This document shows positions 26,647 to 35,832 of a DNA stretch of 64,000 nucleotides, one piece after another. Source of the stretch: Arachidicoccus terrestris (GTDB taxonomy: Bacteria > Bacteroidota > Bacteroidia > Chitinophagales > Chitinophagaceae); NCBI RefSeq assembly GCF_020042345.1, contig NZ_CP083387.1, forward strand, positions 186,001 through 250,000, written 5' to 3'. Below the pieces are notes generated by a model, which saw nothing but the letters and a program-made list of their open reading frames with translations, searched no databases and was not told the DNA's origin. The position numbers were made by a program, and so were the translations under genes. The stretch's first letter is position 1. Every line of letters begins with the position of its first letter.

Positions 26647-29600
26647 TTAGAAAGTGATCCTCGCGCCGGCGCTCAGTGTTTTCAGCATTGGATAATGATA
26701 GAGGGAACTAACGTTAAGCGCCGTCTCTGGATCAAAGTCTTTATACTTGGAGAAGGTCAGATAGTTTTCCGCGTTAATATAGACTGACAGGCCAGTGATC
26801 TTAAGCCGGCTCATCCATTTGGCCGGCAGCTGATAGGCCAATTGAATATTTTTCATCCGCAGGTAAGAACCGTCTTTTAACCAAAAATCGGAATCCTTGA
26901 AATTATCCTGGCCACCGGTACTGGTGGTGACAATCGGCAATCTGGCATTGGGATTCTCCGGCGTCCAGGCATCTGTCGCCCATTCCCAGGTAGCGCCCGC
27001 GCCGTTATTAAACGGAAACGTAAGGTTTCCTTCGGGATAGACTTTAATGCCTCCTACTCCCTGAAAATCAGCACTTAATGTCAGTCCCTTATAACCCATG
27101 TTAATACTGAAACCATAGGTATATTTTGGTATTTCAGATGAAGACTTAATGATGACGCGATCGTCCGCATTAATAATACCATCTTTATTTACGTCCCGGT
27201 ATTTGATATAACCGGCCTTTGTACTGTTGGACTGGAAAGGGCTGTTGGCCACTTCCTCATCACTTTGGAAGATACCAATCGCATCTAAGATATAATGGGA
27301 ATTGATTGGTAATCCTTCCTGGGTAATGGTAGAAAGATTCGTGCCCAAATTATAGAGAATCTGGCCATCGAGGTCGACGACTTCGTTCTTGTTATAAGAG
27401 AAGCTCCCGTTGAATCCATAAGTAAAGTCACCTGCATGATCGTTATATCCCAGTGAAATCTCAAATCCTTTATTGTCCATGACCCCGATATTTTGCTGAG
27501 GTCCTTTTAACCCGCCTACCTGATCGGGAATATCTACTGCGCGCAAAATATGGGAAGTCCTTTTCTTATAGATCTCAGCGGTCACATTTAAGCGGTGATT
27601 GAGTAGTTCCATATCCAAACCGAGATTATAGTTCGTAGTCGTCTCCCAGGTAATAGAAGGGTCCACATAGGCGGTTGATGCCGCGCCGGAAGCCAGCGTT
27701 CCATCAAAGCTATAATCCTGTCCAAGATCAATGGAATTTTCATAACTATTTAAGGGCACTGCCTGATTACCCGTTTTACCGTAAGAAGCCCGCAGCTTGA
27801 GCAGATCAAAGGCATTTTTCCAGGGGAAGAAGCCCTCCTTGTCAATGCGCCATCCGGCTGAAAGTCCCGGATACTGCCCCCAGCGTCTGCCCGGACCAAA
27901 TCTGGCCGATCCGTCAGAGCGGATAATACCTTGTAAGAGGTATTTACCCTTATAATCATAATTTACCCTTCCAAAATAAGAAATCAAAGCATCTTCTGAA
28001 CTTTTACCGCCTATGTCATAACGCTCAGAACCCGCATCCAGCGCCGTTAATGTACCATCCAGATAGCCGATCATGGTGGCATCAAATCCTTTGGTTTCAA
28101 AATGATCATAACTGTTACCGATCATGACGGTCAGGTGATGATCCTGCCCAAATGTTTTCGCCCAGTCCAGGGTGTGATAAAAATGCACATTCAGCTCATT
28201 ATAGTCCGTATTAGACGAACGAGGGGCTGTAGCCGGGCTATTCCAGTTGATAAAGGCATCTGTTTTGGGGTTCCAGGTTTTAACCTGCGGTGTAAACTCT
28301 TCCAGCAATCCGTCATATTTATCAACACCATACTTGGCATTATACGTAATACCGAAAGGAAGTTCATACTTGGCAAAGGCACTGGCCACAAAACGCTGTA
28401 CGGTTTTATGTCCATACCCCGTATAGGCGATCATTCTGGGATTCTCCCAGTTGTTTCTGCCAGGTGTACGCATCCAGGAATTCCCGTAACGGCCATCTTT
28501 CAATGTGTCTGTCAAAATTGGCAGGGAGCGCATCAGGTAACTCCAGAAATTCGTATAAAAAGGTGTGGTATACTTTCTGTAATAGCCATCGAGCATCATG
28601 CCTACCGTCAGCCTTTTGGTGATGCGAAAACTTGTATTCAGCCCAACGGAATATTTCTTCTCGCTATTGCCTGGACCAATGATAATACCGTCTCTGTCCA
28701 ATACCCCCAGCGATAAACGGTAGTTAGACTTGTCGGTCCCGCCCGAAACACTGACATCATGCTTCTGTATCTGTCCGTTCTTCAAGGCAATATCAAACCA
28801 GTTACTGGAAGGATAGGTAAAAGGATCCGTTTTCAGGCCGGCCTGGTATTCTGCGATCTCCTCGTCAGAATAATCGACCTTATCCTTGCCTTCATTGATC
28901 AGCGCCTGGTTCTTCAGCTTCATATATTTGATCGGATCCCAAATGGCATCCGGCATGTACGTTGGCTTCTGGGAGCCGATGTAGTAATTATAGTTTACTT
29001 TGGCTTTACCACTGCCGGTCTTGGTGGTCACCAAAATCACCCCGTTGCTGGCTCTGGAGCCATAGATAGCGGCAGACGCATCTTTTAACACGGTCACCGT
29101 CGCAATATCACTGGGATTGAGCTCATCCAGGGAGTATTCCACTCCATCCACCAGCACTAGTGGGTCATTGTTATTTAAGGTACCGATCCCCCTGATACGG
29201 ATCGTTGCGCGATCGACGCCCGGCTGGCTATTGGACAGGTTCACAAAAAGCCCTGGCGTACCATGCAATGCATTACTGGCATTGGTAATGGGTTGTCCTT
29301 CTTTTTCTGTCATGTCAACGGTCGTAACAGCACCGGTCAGGTTGACCTTTTTTTGCGTACCATATCCGACAACAACGACATTGGCCAGGTCATTGGCATC
29401 TTCCTGCAAGGAGATGGTGCCAAGGGAGCTACCAGTTACCACCACCGTCTGGCTCAGATAGCCAATCATGCTGATCGCGATCGAATCCCCGTCTTTGGCC
29501 GGAACCGTAAAAGATCCGTCACTACGTGTCAATGCGTTTTGATTACTGCTCATCACATGAACAGTAGCACCTGATAAGGGGTTGCCGTCAATGGCAGATT

Positions 29601-29733
29601 GCACTTTACCCGACACATCCGTCTGGGCAAAGAGCACAACATTCAATAAGGAAAAGCACAGTAGCAACAGCATACGTTTCGCGGCTGCCGTCGGTCTGAC
29701 AGAATTTCTTTTCCTGGAAATTGTAAATTTCAT
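26647..29733 (-). CDS. SusC/RagA family TonB-linked outer-membrane protein
   Basis: 1028 residues. A signal peptide (cleavage after LFAQ) is followed by a carboxypeptidase-regulatory-like domain (VSGKVQSAIDGNPLSGATVH). Then comes the TonB-box/plug with VVVVGYGTQKKVNLTGAVTT and IRIRGIGTLNNNDPLVLVDG, and a 22-strand-type barrel ending in the aromatic AGARITF. It lacks the N-terminal STN domain of transporters tied to FecI/FecR signalling, and no sigma/anti-sigma pair is adjacent. It forms an energised uptake pore with the SusD protein downstream. Confidence 0.95.
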   Translation of the reverse strand: MKFTISRKRNSVRPTAAAKRMLLLLCFSLLNVVLFAQTDVSGKVQSAIDGNPLSGATVHVMSSNQNALTRSDGSFTVPAKDGDSIAISMIGYLSQTVVVTGSSLGTISLQEDANDLANVVVVGYGTQKKVNLTGAVTTVDMTEKEGQPITNASNALHGTPGLFVNLSNSQPGVDRATIRIRGIGTLNNNDPLVLVDGVEYSLDELNPSDIATVTVLKDASAAIYGSRASNGVILVTTKTGSGKAKVNYNYYIGSQKPTYMPDAIWDPIKYMKLKNQALINEGKDKVDYSDEEIAEYQAGLKTDPFTYPSSNWFDIALKNGQIQKHDVSVSGGTDKSNYRLSLGVLDRDGIIIGPGNSEKKYSVGLNTSFRITKRLTVGMMLDGYYRKYTTPFYTNFWSYLMRSLPILTDTLKDGRYGNSWMRTPGRNNWENPRMIAYTGYGHKTVQRFVASAFAKYELPFGITYNAKYGVDKYDGLLEEFTPQVKTWNPKTDAFINWNSPATAPRSSNTDYNELNVHFYHTLDWAKTFGQDHHLTVMIGNSYDHFETKGFDATMIGYLDGTLTALDAGSERYDIGGKSSEDALISYFGRVNYDYKGKYLLQGIIRSDGSARFGPGRRWGQYPGLSAGWRIDKEGFFPWKNAFDLLKLRASYGKTGNQAVPLNSYENSIDLGQDYSFDGTLASGAASTAYVDPSITWETTTNYNLGLDMELLNHRLNVTAEIYKKRTSHILRAVDIPDQVGGLKGPQQNIGVMDNKGFEISLGYNDHAGDFTYGFNGSFSYNKNEVVDLDGQILYNLGTNLSTITQEGLPINSHYILDAIGIFQSDEEVANSPFQSNSTKAGYIKYRDVNKDGIINADDRVIIKSSSEIPKYTYGFSINMGYKGLTLSADFQGVGGIKVYPEGNLTFPFNNGAGATWEWATDAWTPENPNARLPIVTTSTGGQDNFKDSDFWLKDGSYLRMKNIQLAYQLPAKWMSRLKITGLSVYINAENYLTFSKYKDFDPETALNVSSLYHYPMLKTLSAGARITF

Positions 29734-30158
29734 AATTTACGCTTTAGTGTTTAAATAGAGAAAATAGCTGGAACGGAGTTTGTCTTAATTAATCGTATTA
29801 TTCAATATACAGTGTTATAAGATGTATAGGTCATTATTGTTTTAACCGGGCAGATTTACAATAAGGCAGATAGCCATTGTCAATTCCCTGATTTTTCGCG
29901 GCCACAAAAAAACATCAAATACCAGCCAAAACAACCTGATAAGTATTATCCAATTATTAACTTTCATCACGGTCGGCATCATCACCTCTCCATGTCCAAC
30001 TGCAGCAACAATCCCTCTTCTTTCTCTTCCCGCCCGATACATAGCGGTGCATTTCAGTTGTCCCGTCAAATCTCACTCCAGCCGAACGGTCATTGATTCA
30101 AATGCCCATTCGTGTTGGTTTATGACCGGCCTTAACCGGCCTTCGTCCGCTGCTTCGC
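29734..30158. other. Intergenic region upstream of the susC-susD pair
   Basis: 425 bases between the glpD stop and the susC start. A 75-codon minus-strand frame at 29842-30069 has no recognisable content and is not called. I saw no clear TAnnTTTG promoter for susC; the AT-rich stretch 29760-29830 is the likeliest place. Nothing else is supported. Confidence 0.4.
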
Positions 30159-31745
30159 TTAACTAGCGGCATCTAGTAAATAACCTTTGGCCAGGGCCCT
30201 GAATGCATTTACCTGAGCAGCCTTCCATTCGCTATCACCGTCTCTGCCCATTTCCCGGGCCATAATATCTGCGACAGGTTCAGCCAGATCCATTGCTTTA
30301 TGCGCATCCGTAAATAATAACCTCGTCCTTCTGGCCAGCACATCTTCTACCGTCTGCGCCATTTCATGGCGGACAGCCCATACGACCTGAATGGTCAGTA
30401 GTCTGTCATATCCTCCCACTGGCCAGGTAAGCTCGGGATTACCATTCATATAGGTTTCCAATAGAGGTTTATCAGCACCATAACCCGACAGCGGGTCTGC
30501 CGGATCAAGCGGGGCTGCGGCACCATGGATGGTCAAGTTTTTTGTCAGACAGGGCTTAGAAGGCAACAGTCCCTGATAGATCATTTTAGCGATCGTGTCT
30601 TCCGCCATTTTTCGATATGTGGTCCATTTACCGCCGATGACCGATACCAGACCGCTTTTAGCCACCATTACTTTATGACTTCTTGAAATCTCCTTGGTCT
30701 TGTCTTCACTGTCACTTGTCGCAGCCAGCGGCCGGAGACCTGCATAGACACTTTGGACATCTTTTCGGGTCGGTGCCTGTGATAGGTATTTGCCAGCTGT
30801 GCGCAGGACAAATTCGATTTCTGATTCCAGGGCCCGCGGTTCCAGATCATGCTTGTTAAGCGGCGTATCTGTCGTCCCCATCAGCACTTTATCAAACCAG
30901 GGTAACACAAACAATACGCGCCCGTCATCTGTTTTGGGAATCATAATTCCATCCTGGCTATTAAGGAATTTCCTATCAAGGACCAGATGAATGCCTTGAC
31001 TGGGACGGATCATAGACTTTGCCTGATCATTATCCATATGCAGGATCTCATCGGCAAACACCCCGGTTGCATTTACAATAGCCCCCGCGCTGATCTGAAA
31101 GGTTTTCCCACCTATCGTGTCAATGACATCAAGGCCGTTTAGCCGGCCTTTGTCATTCTTATGCAGCTTCGTTACCTTGGCATAGTTCAGGCAAACCGCC
31201 CCATGCTCTACGGCAGTTTGTGCCAGGTTGAGCGCCAGTCTTGCATCGTCAAAAGTGCCATCGTGGTACAGAACACCACATTTAAGCCCATTTTTCTGAA
31301 CCGTTGGCAGTTTGGATTTTAAAGTTGATTTTCGAATCAGTTTCGACTTCCCGAAACTCAATTTACCGGAGAGCCAATCATAAAGTTTCAGACCCGCTAC
31401 ATATTTTATGGAACTGAAATAACTATAACAGGGTATAATAATAGATTCATTTCTGGTCAGATGCGGTGCGTTATGCAGGAGCCGGCCTCTTTCCTTCAAG
31501 GCTTCCCTAACAAGGCCAACATCTCCCTGTGCCAGGTAGCGGACACCCCCATGCACCAACTTTGTACTTCTGCTGGAAGTCCCCTTGGCAAAATCCGATT
31601 GTTCGAGTAATAATGTTTTATACCCCCTGGTGGCACCATCCACCGCAATACCCAGACCGGTAGCTCCACCGCCAATAATGACCAAATCCCAGACAGTCTG
31701 GCTTTCCATTGCCTCCAGTAATTTATTTCTATCAAATGATTCCAT
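30159..31745 (-). CDS. glpD: Glycerol-3-phosphate dehydrogenase, FAD-dependent
   Basis: 528 residues, matching aerobic GlpD. The FAD motif VIIGGGATGLGIAVDGATRG is at about 22-41, then FAKGTSSRSTKLVHGGVRYL and LPWFDKVLMGTTDTPLNKHD, all diagnostic. The C-terminal helical domain is present (EDVLARRTRLLFTDA). It oxidises glycerol-3-phosphate to dihydroxyacetone phosphate at the inner membrane and passes electrons to quinone. The DeoR-family regulator gene diverges from it, and glpK/glpF follow further on. A TTTCGTTT-type site sits in its promoter region. Confidence 0.95.
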   Translation of the reverse strand: MESFDRNKLLEAMESQTVWDLVIIGGGATGLGIAVDGATRGYKTLLLEQSDFAKGTSSRSTKLVHGGVRYLAQGDVGLVREALKERGRLLHNAPHLTRNESIIIPCYSYFSSIKYVAGLKLYDWLSGKLSFGKSKLIRKSTLKSKLPTVQKNGLKCGVLYHDGTFDDARLALNLAQTAVEHGAVCLNYAKVTKLHKNDKGRLNGLDVIDTIGGKTFQISAGAIVNATGVFADEILHMDNDQAKSMIRPSQGIHLVLDRKFLNSQDGIMIPKTDDGRVLFVLPWFDKVLMGTTDTPLNKHDLEPRALESEIEFVLRTAGKYLSQAPTRKDVQSVYAGLRPLAATSDSEDKTKEISRSHKVMVAKSGLVSVIGGKWTTYRKMAEDTIAKMIYQGLLPSKPCLTKNLTIHGAAAPLDPADPLSGYGADKPLLETYMNGNPELTWPVGGYDRLLTIQVVWAVRHEMAQTVEDVLARRTRLLFTDAHKAMDLAEPVADIMAREMGRDGDSEWKAAQVNAFRALAKGYLLDAAS

Positions 31746-31859
31746 TTATAACGGTTCAGGTTTTAAGGTTAGAGCAATAGTTGATGAAAAAAATCAGGTG
31801 TTTTTGAGCTGCAACAGCTTAAATCCAAACGATTTAGTTTCAAGTGCAATAATACCAAG

Positions 31860-31902
31860 TTTCGTTTGTTTATTTTTGAAACAACAAAATCACAAAACGA
31901 AA
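31860..31902. promoter_or_regulatory. Candidate DeoR operator sites upstream of glpD
   Basis: TTTCGTTTG at 31860-31868 faces its inverted counterpart AAAACGAAA at 31894-31902. The same core (GTTTCGTTT) occurs upstream of glpK at 33078-33086. TTCG-containing sites are typical of GlpR/DeoR regulators. The inverted copy falls inside the spacer of the predicted glpD promoter, where a bound repressor would block it. Confidence 0.4.
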
Positions 31903-31913
31903 TTAAATACAAA
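31885..31913 (-). promoter_or_regulatory. Probable glpD promoter
   Basis: Read on the minus strand, TTTG at 31913-31910 is followed after 17 bases by TGATTTTG at 31892-31885, one mismatch from TAnnTTTG. It would give a leader of about 130 bases before the ATG at 31745. Confidence 0.4.
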
Positions 31914-32050
31914 GTTTCAGAAATCACAAAATAATTTTAAATAATTCTTAAAATAACATACATTGCGTTGATTATCAAACGAATAATTTTAAACACCTGT
32001 TATTCATCGACAAATCTATTTTTTTATAATGCCAAGTGCGTCGTATTCAG

Positions 32051-32058
32051 TAACTTTG
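32051..32058 (+). promoter_or_regulatory. Promoter -7 element of the DeoR-family gene
   Basis: TAACTTTG is an exact TAnnTTTG match. The -33 region is AT-rich without a clear TTG. Transcription would begin about 12 bases before the ATG at 32076, which argues against the longer frame opening at 31968. Confidence 0.55.
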
Positions 32059-32075
32059 GTATCAAAACTATATCT

Positions 32076-32840
32076 ATGGCCAGTTTAGAGAGACATCAGC
32101 AAATCATCGACATAGTGCATCAAAAGGGTTATGAGAGCGTTTCCAGTCTCTGTAAGGCGTTAAAAGTTTCTGCGGTTACCATCCGAAAGGATCTCAAACT
32201 GTTGGAAAAAGCCGGAAAACTCTACAGAACACATGGTGGCGCGTCTAATACCAATCCATTTACCACAGACAGGCCGGTGAATGAAAAAGAAATGATGCAG
32301 ACTGCCGAGAAGAAATCTATCGGTAAAAAAGCAGCTACTTATATTACAGCTGATGACTCCATTATTATCGCCTCTGGTACTACGATGCTTGCCCTGGCCC
32401 GGGAAATCCAGCCACAGCAAAAACTGATTGTAATCACTTCAGCGCTGCAGGTCGCCTCTGAGTTGGTGAAGCATAACAATGTGGATATTATGCAGCTGGG
32501 TGGCATTGTCAGACAAAGCTCCTCCTCTGTCGTTGGCAGTTACGCCGAAGAAATCCTTAAAGATTTCTTCTGTACAAAGCTATATTTAGGGGTAGATGGG
32601 ATTGATTTTGAGTTTGGTATAACAACCAGCAACTCCATGGAAGCTCAGCTCAATAAATCCATGATCAGTGTTGTACAGCGGGTCATCGTTCTGGCAGACC
32701 ACACGAAATTTGGCAAAAGAGGCTTTAGCCGGATATGCGGACTCCATGACATCGATGAGATCATCACAGATAAAGGTATTTCCCCGGCAACTGTTGACCA
32801 GTGCCAAAAACTCGGCATAAAAATCACGATCGCCGAATAG
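32076..32840 (+). CDS. DeoR/GlpR-family transcriptional regulator
   Basis: 254 residues from the ATG at 32076. The DeoR helix-turn-helix is at about residues 5-55: LERHQQIIDIVHQKGYESVS, then LCKALKVSAVTIRKDLKLLE and KLYRTHGGA. The C-terminal sugar-phosphate sensor domain follows, with IIASGTTMLALAREI, MQLGGIVRQSSSSVVG, YLGVDGIDFEFGITTSN and VLADHTKFGKRGF. GlpR-type members sense glycerol-3-phosphate and repress glycerol genes. Its position between glpD and glpK supports that role here, although the ligand is inferred. Confidence 0.88.
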   Translation: MASLERHQQIIDIVHQKGYESVSSLCKALKVSAVTIRKDLKLLEKAGKLYRTHGGASNTNPFTTDRPVNEKEMMQTAEKKSIGKKAATYITADDSIIIASGTTMLALAREIQPQQKLIVITSALQVASELVKHNNVDIMQLGGIVRQSSSSVVGSYAEEILKDFFCTKLYLGVDGIDFEFGITTSNSMEAQLNKSMISVVQRVIVLADHTKFGKRGFSRICGLHDIDEIITDKGISPATVDQCQKLGIKITIAE

Positions 32841-32848
32841 TCCCTGCA

Positions 32849-32880
32849 ACCGGCCTTGCCTAGGGCAAGCCAAGGCCGGT
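32849..32880 (+). terminator. Hairpin after the DeoR gene (possible terminator)
   Basis: ACCGGCCTTG at 32849-32858 pairs perfectly with CAAGGCCGGT at 32871-32880. A shorter competing hairpin, CTTGCC (32855-32860) with GGCAAG (32864-32869), lies inside. No T-run follows, so termination would not be classically intrinsic. Confidence 0.45.
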
Positions 32881-33077
32881 CCAACCCAAATTCCGGCCTT
32901 TGAGATGCCGCGATTCCCAGAATATGTTCATACTAGCCAAGTGGCAGCATAGGCAGCTCCCTTAACAAAAATTACAGCACTAACTGGCTGATTCACTACA
33001 ATTTGTTAAGAATTTTCTATTTATTTTTACTTTTTCCTTTTTTTATAATTTCAGATATGTTAATTTGCGTTTGATAT

Positions 33078-33086
33078 GTTTCGTTT
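33078..33086 (+). promoter_or_regulatory. Candidate DeoR operator upstream of glpK
   Basis: GTTTCGTTT matches the sites upstream of glpD. It lies about 10 bases after the -7-like TTAATTTG (33060-33067), that is at the expected transcription start, where a repressor would act. Confidence 0.4.
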
Positions 33087-33177
33087 CTTTTCACTTAACC
33101 TATAAATGAAAGCAGGTGTTTATGTAGGATTTAAGAAAATATCCGGTGAATATCTGAACGCACTTAAAGCTATAAAA

Positions 33178-34674
33178 ATGGAAAAGTATATTCTGACGCT
33201 TGACCAGGGCACGACCAGTTCCCGGGCAATTCTGTTTAACCATGAAGGCGCTATCGTTTCACTTGCGCAAAAAGAATTTAAACAAATCTATCCGCAACCA
33301 GGATGGGTCGAACATGATCCGATGGAAATATGGTCGACGCAGGCCAGTGTAATCACGGAAGCTGTTTTACAAAAAGGAATCGACCGGCAGGCGCTAGCCG
33401 CTATTGGCATTACCAATCAGCGAGAGACAACTGTCGTCTGGGACCGGTCCACAGGCGTTCCTGTTTATAACGCCATTGTCTGGCAGGACAGACGGACCTC
33501 TGCTATCTGCGACGGATTGAGAAAAGATGGCAAAGCGGAACTGATTCAGCAAAAGACAGGACTGATCGTTGATGCGTATTTTTCCGGCACGAAAATCCAA
33601 TGGATACTGGATAACGTGGAAGGCGTGAGAGCCAGGGCAGAAAAAGGAGAACTGGCGTTCGGAACCATCGATAGCTGGCTGATATGGAACCTGACCGGAG
33701 GCAAACTACATATCACAGATGTCACAAACGCCTCCAGGACCATGTTATATAATATTCATACGCTAAGCTGGGATGAAACCTTGCTGGAGCTGTTGCGCAT
33801 TCCGGCCTCTTTGCTTCCCGAAGTAAAATCTTCCAGCGAAGTATATGGGACAACATCCGGAAGTCTGTTAGGCATACAAGTACCGATTGCCGGTATCGCC
33901 GGCGACCAGCAATCCGCCTTGTTCGGACACATGTGTAACCGGCCGGGCATGGTGAAGAACACCTATGGTACAGGTTGTTTCATGCTGATGAATATAGGCA
34001 GCAAACCTACTCTTTCTAAAAACAACTTGATTACTACCATAGCCTGGAAAATTGGCGACGAAGTGCATTATGCGCTTGAGGGCAGTATTTTTATAGCAGG
34101 TGCTGTGGTGCAGTGGCTGCGCGATGAGTTAAAGATGATTGAATCCGCTCCTGAAATAGAAGCACTAGCGGCAGCGGTGCCGGATACCGGCGGCGTATAC
34201 ATGGTACCTGCTTTTGCCGGCCTGGGAGCTCCTCACTGGAATCAGGATGCCCGAGGCAGTATTTTCGGAATCACCAGAGGAACAAATAAAAATCATTTTT
34301 GTCGCGCCGCACTGGAGAGCATCGCTTACCAAACGATGGATGTGCTGACTGCCATGCAAAATGATGCGGGCCTTCAGATCAGTCAACTCAGAGTGGACGG
34401 CGGCGCCACCAATAATAATTTGCTATTGCAATTTCAGGCGGATATTCTTGGAACCGAAGTACTCAGACCCAATATTACAGAAATCACGGCTATTGGCGCT
34501 GCCTATCTCGCCGGGCTGGCTGTCGGTTTCTGGGAAAATATTCAGGCGATCGAAAAACAATGGCAGATTAACCGCAGTTTTACACCTGAGAACAGCGACA
34601 GCACCGCACGGATCCGGGGCTGGCAGCGAGCTGTGGCGGCTGTAAAAGCCTGGACTGATCTGGATAAATCTTAA
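33178..34674 (+). CDS. glpK: Glycerol kinase
   Basis: 498 residues from the ATG at 33178 ([19 protein letters not shown]); E. coli GlpK has 502. The frame opens 24 codons earlier, but the extension is unlike the family. The FGGY kinase signatures are intact: DQGTTSSR for phosphate binding, [38 protein letters not shown] and [20 protein letters not shown]. It phosphorylates glycerol to glycerol-3-phosphate in the cytoplasm, feeding GlpD. glpF follows after 59 bases, probably cotranscribed. Confidence 0.96.
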   Translation: MEKYILTLDQGTTSSRAILFNHEGAIVSLAQKEFKQIYPQPGWVEHDPMEIWSTQASVITEAVLQKGIDRQALAAIGITNQRETTVVWDRSTGVPVYNAIVWQDRRTSAICDGLRKDGKAELIQQKTGLIVDAYFSGTKIQWILDNVEGVRARAEKGELAFGTIDSWLIWNLTGGKLHITDVTNASRTMLYNIHTLSWDETLLELLRIPASLLPEVKSSSEVYGTTSGSLLGIQVPIAGIAGDQQSALFGHMCNRPGMVKNTYGTGCFMLMNIGSKPTLSKNNLITTIAWKIGDEVHYALEGSIFIAGAVVQWLRDELKMIESAPEIEALAAAVPDTGGVYMVPAFAGLGAPHWNQDARGSIFGITRGTNKNHFCRAALESIAYQTMDVLTAMQNDAGLQISQLRVDGGATNNNLLLQFQADILGTEVLRPNITEITAIGAAYLAGLAVGFWENIQAIEKQWQINRSFTPENSDSTARIRGWQRAVAAVKAWTDLDKS

Positions 34675-34733
34675 TTATCTATTACTGTCCTTTTTTTAAT
34701 TAAACTAATTTTTATCTTTTTAATGCTATTTTC

Positions 34734-35462
34734 ATGAGTCCAATAATTGCTGAATTGATCGGTACCACAATTTTGATTCTTTTAGGCAATGGCGTAGTTG
34801 CCAATGTGCTGCTTAAAGATACTAAGGGCAACAACAGTGGATGGATTGTCATTACCACAGGCTGGGCGCTGGCTGTTTTTGCCGGCGTTATTATTGCCGG
34901 ACCATACAGTGGTGCGCACCTGAATCCTGCTGTCACCATTGGCCTGGCCATTGCCGGTAAATTTGATTGGGCACTTGTCCCGGGGTTTATACTGGCACAG
35001 CTGGTGGGCGCCATGGTCGGTTCGTTCTTAGTGTACCTGATGTACAGGGACCATTTTAATGCGACAAAATCTCCGGGATTGGAAGCTGCCTGCTTTTATA
35101 CCAGCCCTGCGATCAGAAATGCTAAACTCAATGTATTAAGTGAGGTGTTAGGTACTTTTGTTTTGATATTAGCGGTATTTTATATTAAAGGCGGAGAACT
35201 GGGTGAAGCCAAAACACCTATAGGACTTGGTTCTATCGGTGCTATTCCGGTCACCTTTATCGTCTGGGCTATCGGGCTTTCATTAGGAGGTACTACCGGC
35301 TATGCCATAAATCCAGTCAGAGATCTGGGCCCCAGGATTACGCATGCTTTATTACCGCTCAAAGATAAAAATAAAGCCGACTGGCAATATTTCTGGGTAC
35401 CCATTGTGGGTCCCCTCATTGGTTGTGCTGTGGCAGCAATTCTCTATCTGGTGCTTAGCTAA
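34734..35462 (+). CDS. glpF: Glycerol facilitator (MIP/aquaglyceroporin family)
   Basis: 242 residues with six membrane segments and two half-helix loops. Loop 1 has HLNPAVTIG. Loop 2 reads AINPVRDLGPR: the arginine and the aspartate characteristic of glycerol-conducting members are present, but the usual NPA is NPV. The protein lets glycerol cross the inner membrane, where GlpK traps it. It is the last gene of the glycerol cluster; IS605-like hairpins begin about 50 bases after its stop. Confidence 0.93.
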   Translation: MSPIIAELIGTTILILLGNGVVANVLLKDTKGNNSGWIVITTGWALAVFAGVIIAGPYSGAHLNPAVTIGLAIAGKFDWALVPGFILAQLVGAMVGSFLVYLMYRDHFNATKSPGLEAACFYTSPAIRNAKLNVLSEVLGTFVLILAVFYIKGGELGEAKTPIGLGSIGAIPVTFIVWAIGLSLGGTTGYAINPVRDLGPRITHALLPLKDKNKADWQYFWVPIVGPLIGCAVAAILYLVLS

Positions 35463-35511
35463 GTTTACCGACCGGCCGGGATTTACAACTATCGGTAATG
35501 AATCTATGTGT

Positions 35512-35743
35512 GAACTACCCACCCACGCTAAAGCGATGAATGGGCTTCGTGCTTCACAGCGACTTGCTTACTGCCCAAATGGGTTAGAAGTCTTATTATC
35601 GCTCCACACGTGTACTCGCAAGTCCCTTACGAGGTTTTTAAGTCTTTTACTGACAAAACGAAAGTAAATGTACTTTGTAAAACAGCCAAATACTTTTGTG
35701 CCTTACAGCCCACCCACACTACGTGATGAATGGGTTTTACGGC
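35512..35743 (-). mobile_element. IS200/IS605-type end remnant with two omega-RNA-like hairpins, no transposase
   Basis: Two related hairpins lie in the same orientation. At 35512-35548, GAA...TTC, CCCA (35518-35521)/TGGG (35541-35544) and CGCT/AGCG form a stepped stem. At 35704-35743 a similar stem repeats the CCCACCCAC...GATGAATGGG pattern. Read on the minus strand, the first ends GTGGGTGGGTAGTTC, which looks like the right end of TnpB-bearing IS605 elements, where the 3' end of the guide (omega) RNA is encoded. The 155 bases between have no reading frame. It could be a decayed element or a miniature derivative. The identification is by motif memory. Confidence 0.5.
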
Positions 35744-35832
35744 ACGTTCTATAAACCTGCTATTCAAAAAACAAGTCATCTGTCATAAGGTTCTTTTTTG
35801 GGAGCCTTGTGACAGGTAACAATACCATAATG

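Larger units (their letters stand above)
32841..33177. other. Intergenic region upstream of glpK
   Basis: 337 bases containing the hairpin at 32849-32880, the AT-rich promoter region around 33020-33067 (TTAATTTG at 33060-33067 is one mismatch from TAnnTTTG) and a TTTCGTTT motif at 33079-33086. The open frame continuing from 33106 to the glpK ATG is not a credible protein extension. Confidence 0.45.

Noticed and set aside
28102..28716. 204-codon plus-strand frame inside susC
   Set aside because: Fully antisense to a clear SusC gene, no known domain, no promoter or start context.
29842..30069. 75-codon minus-strand frame upstream of susC
   Set aside because: No recognisable content and it lies in the probable promoter region of susC.
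35463..35760. The hairpin region after glpF as a simple glpF terminator
   Set aside because: Two similar long hairpins with the CCCACCCAC...GATGAATGGG pattern and no T-runs fit a mobile-element end better than an intrinsic terminator.
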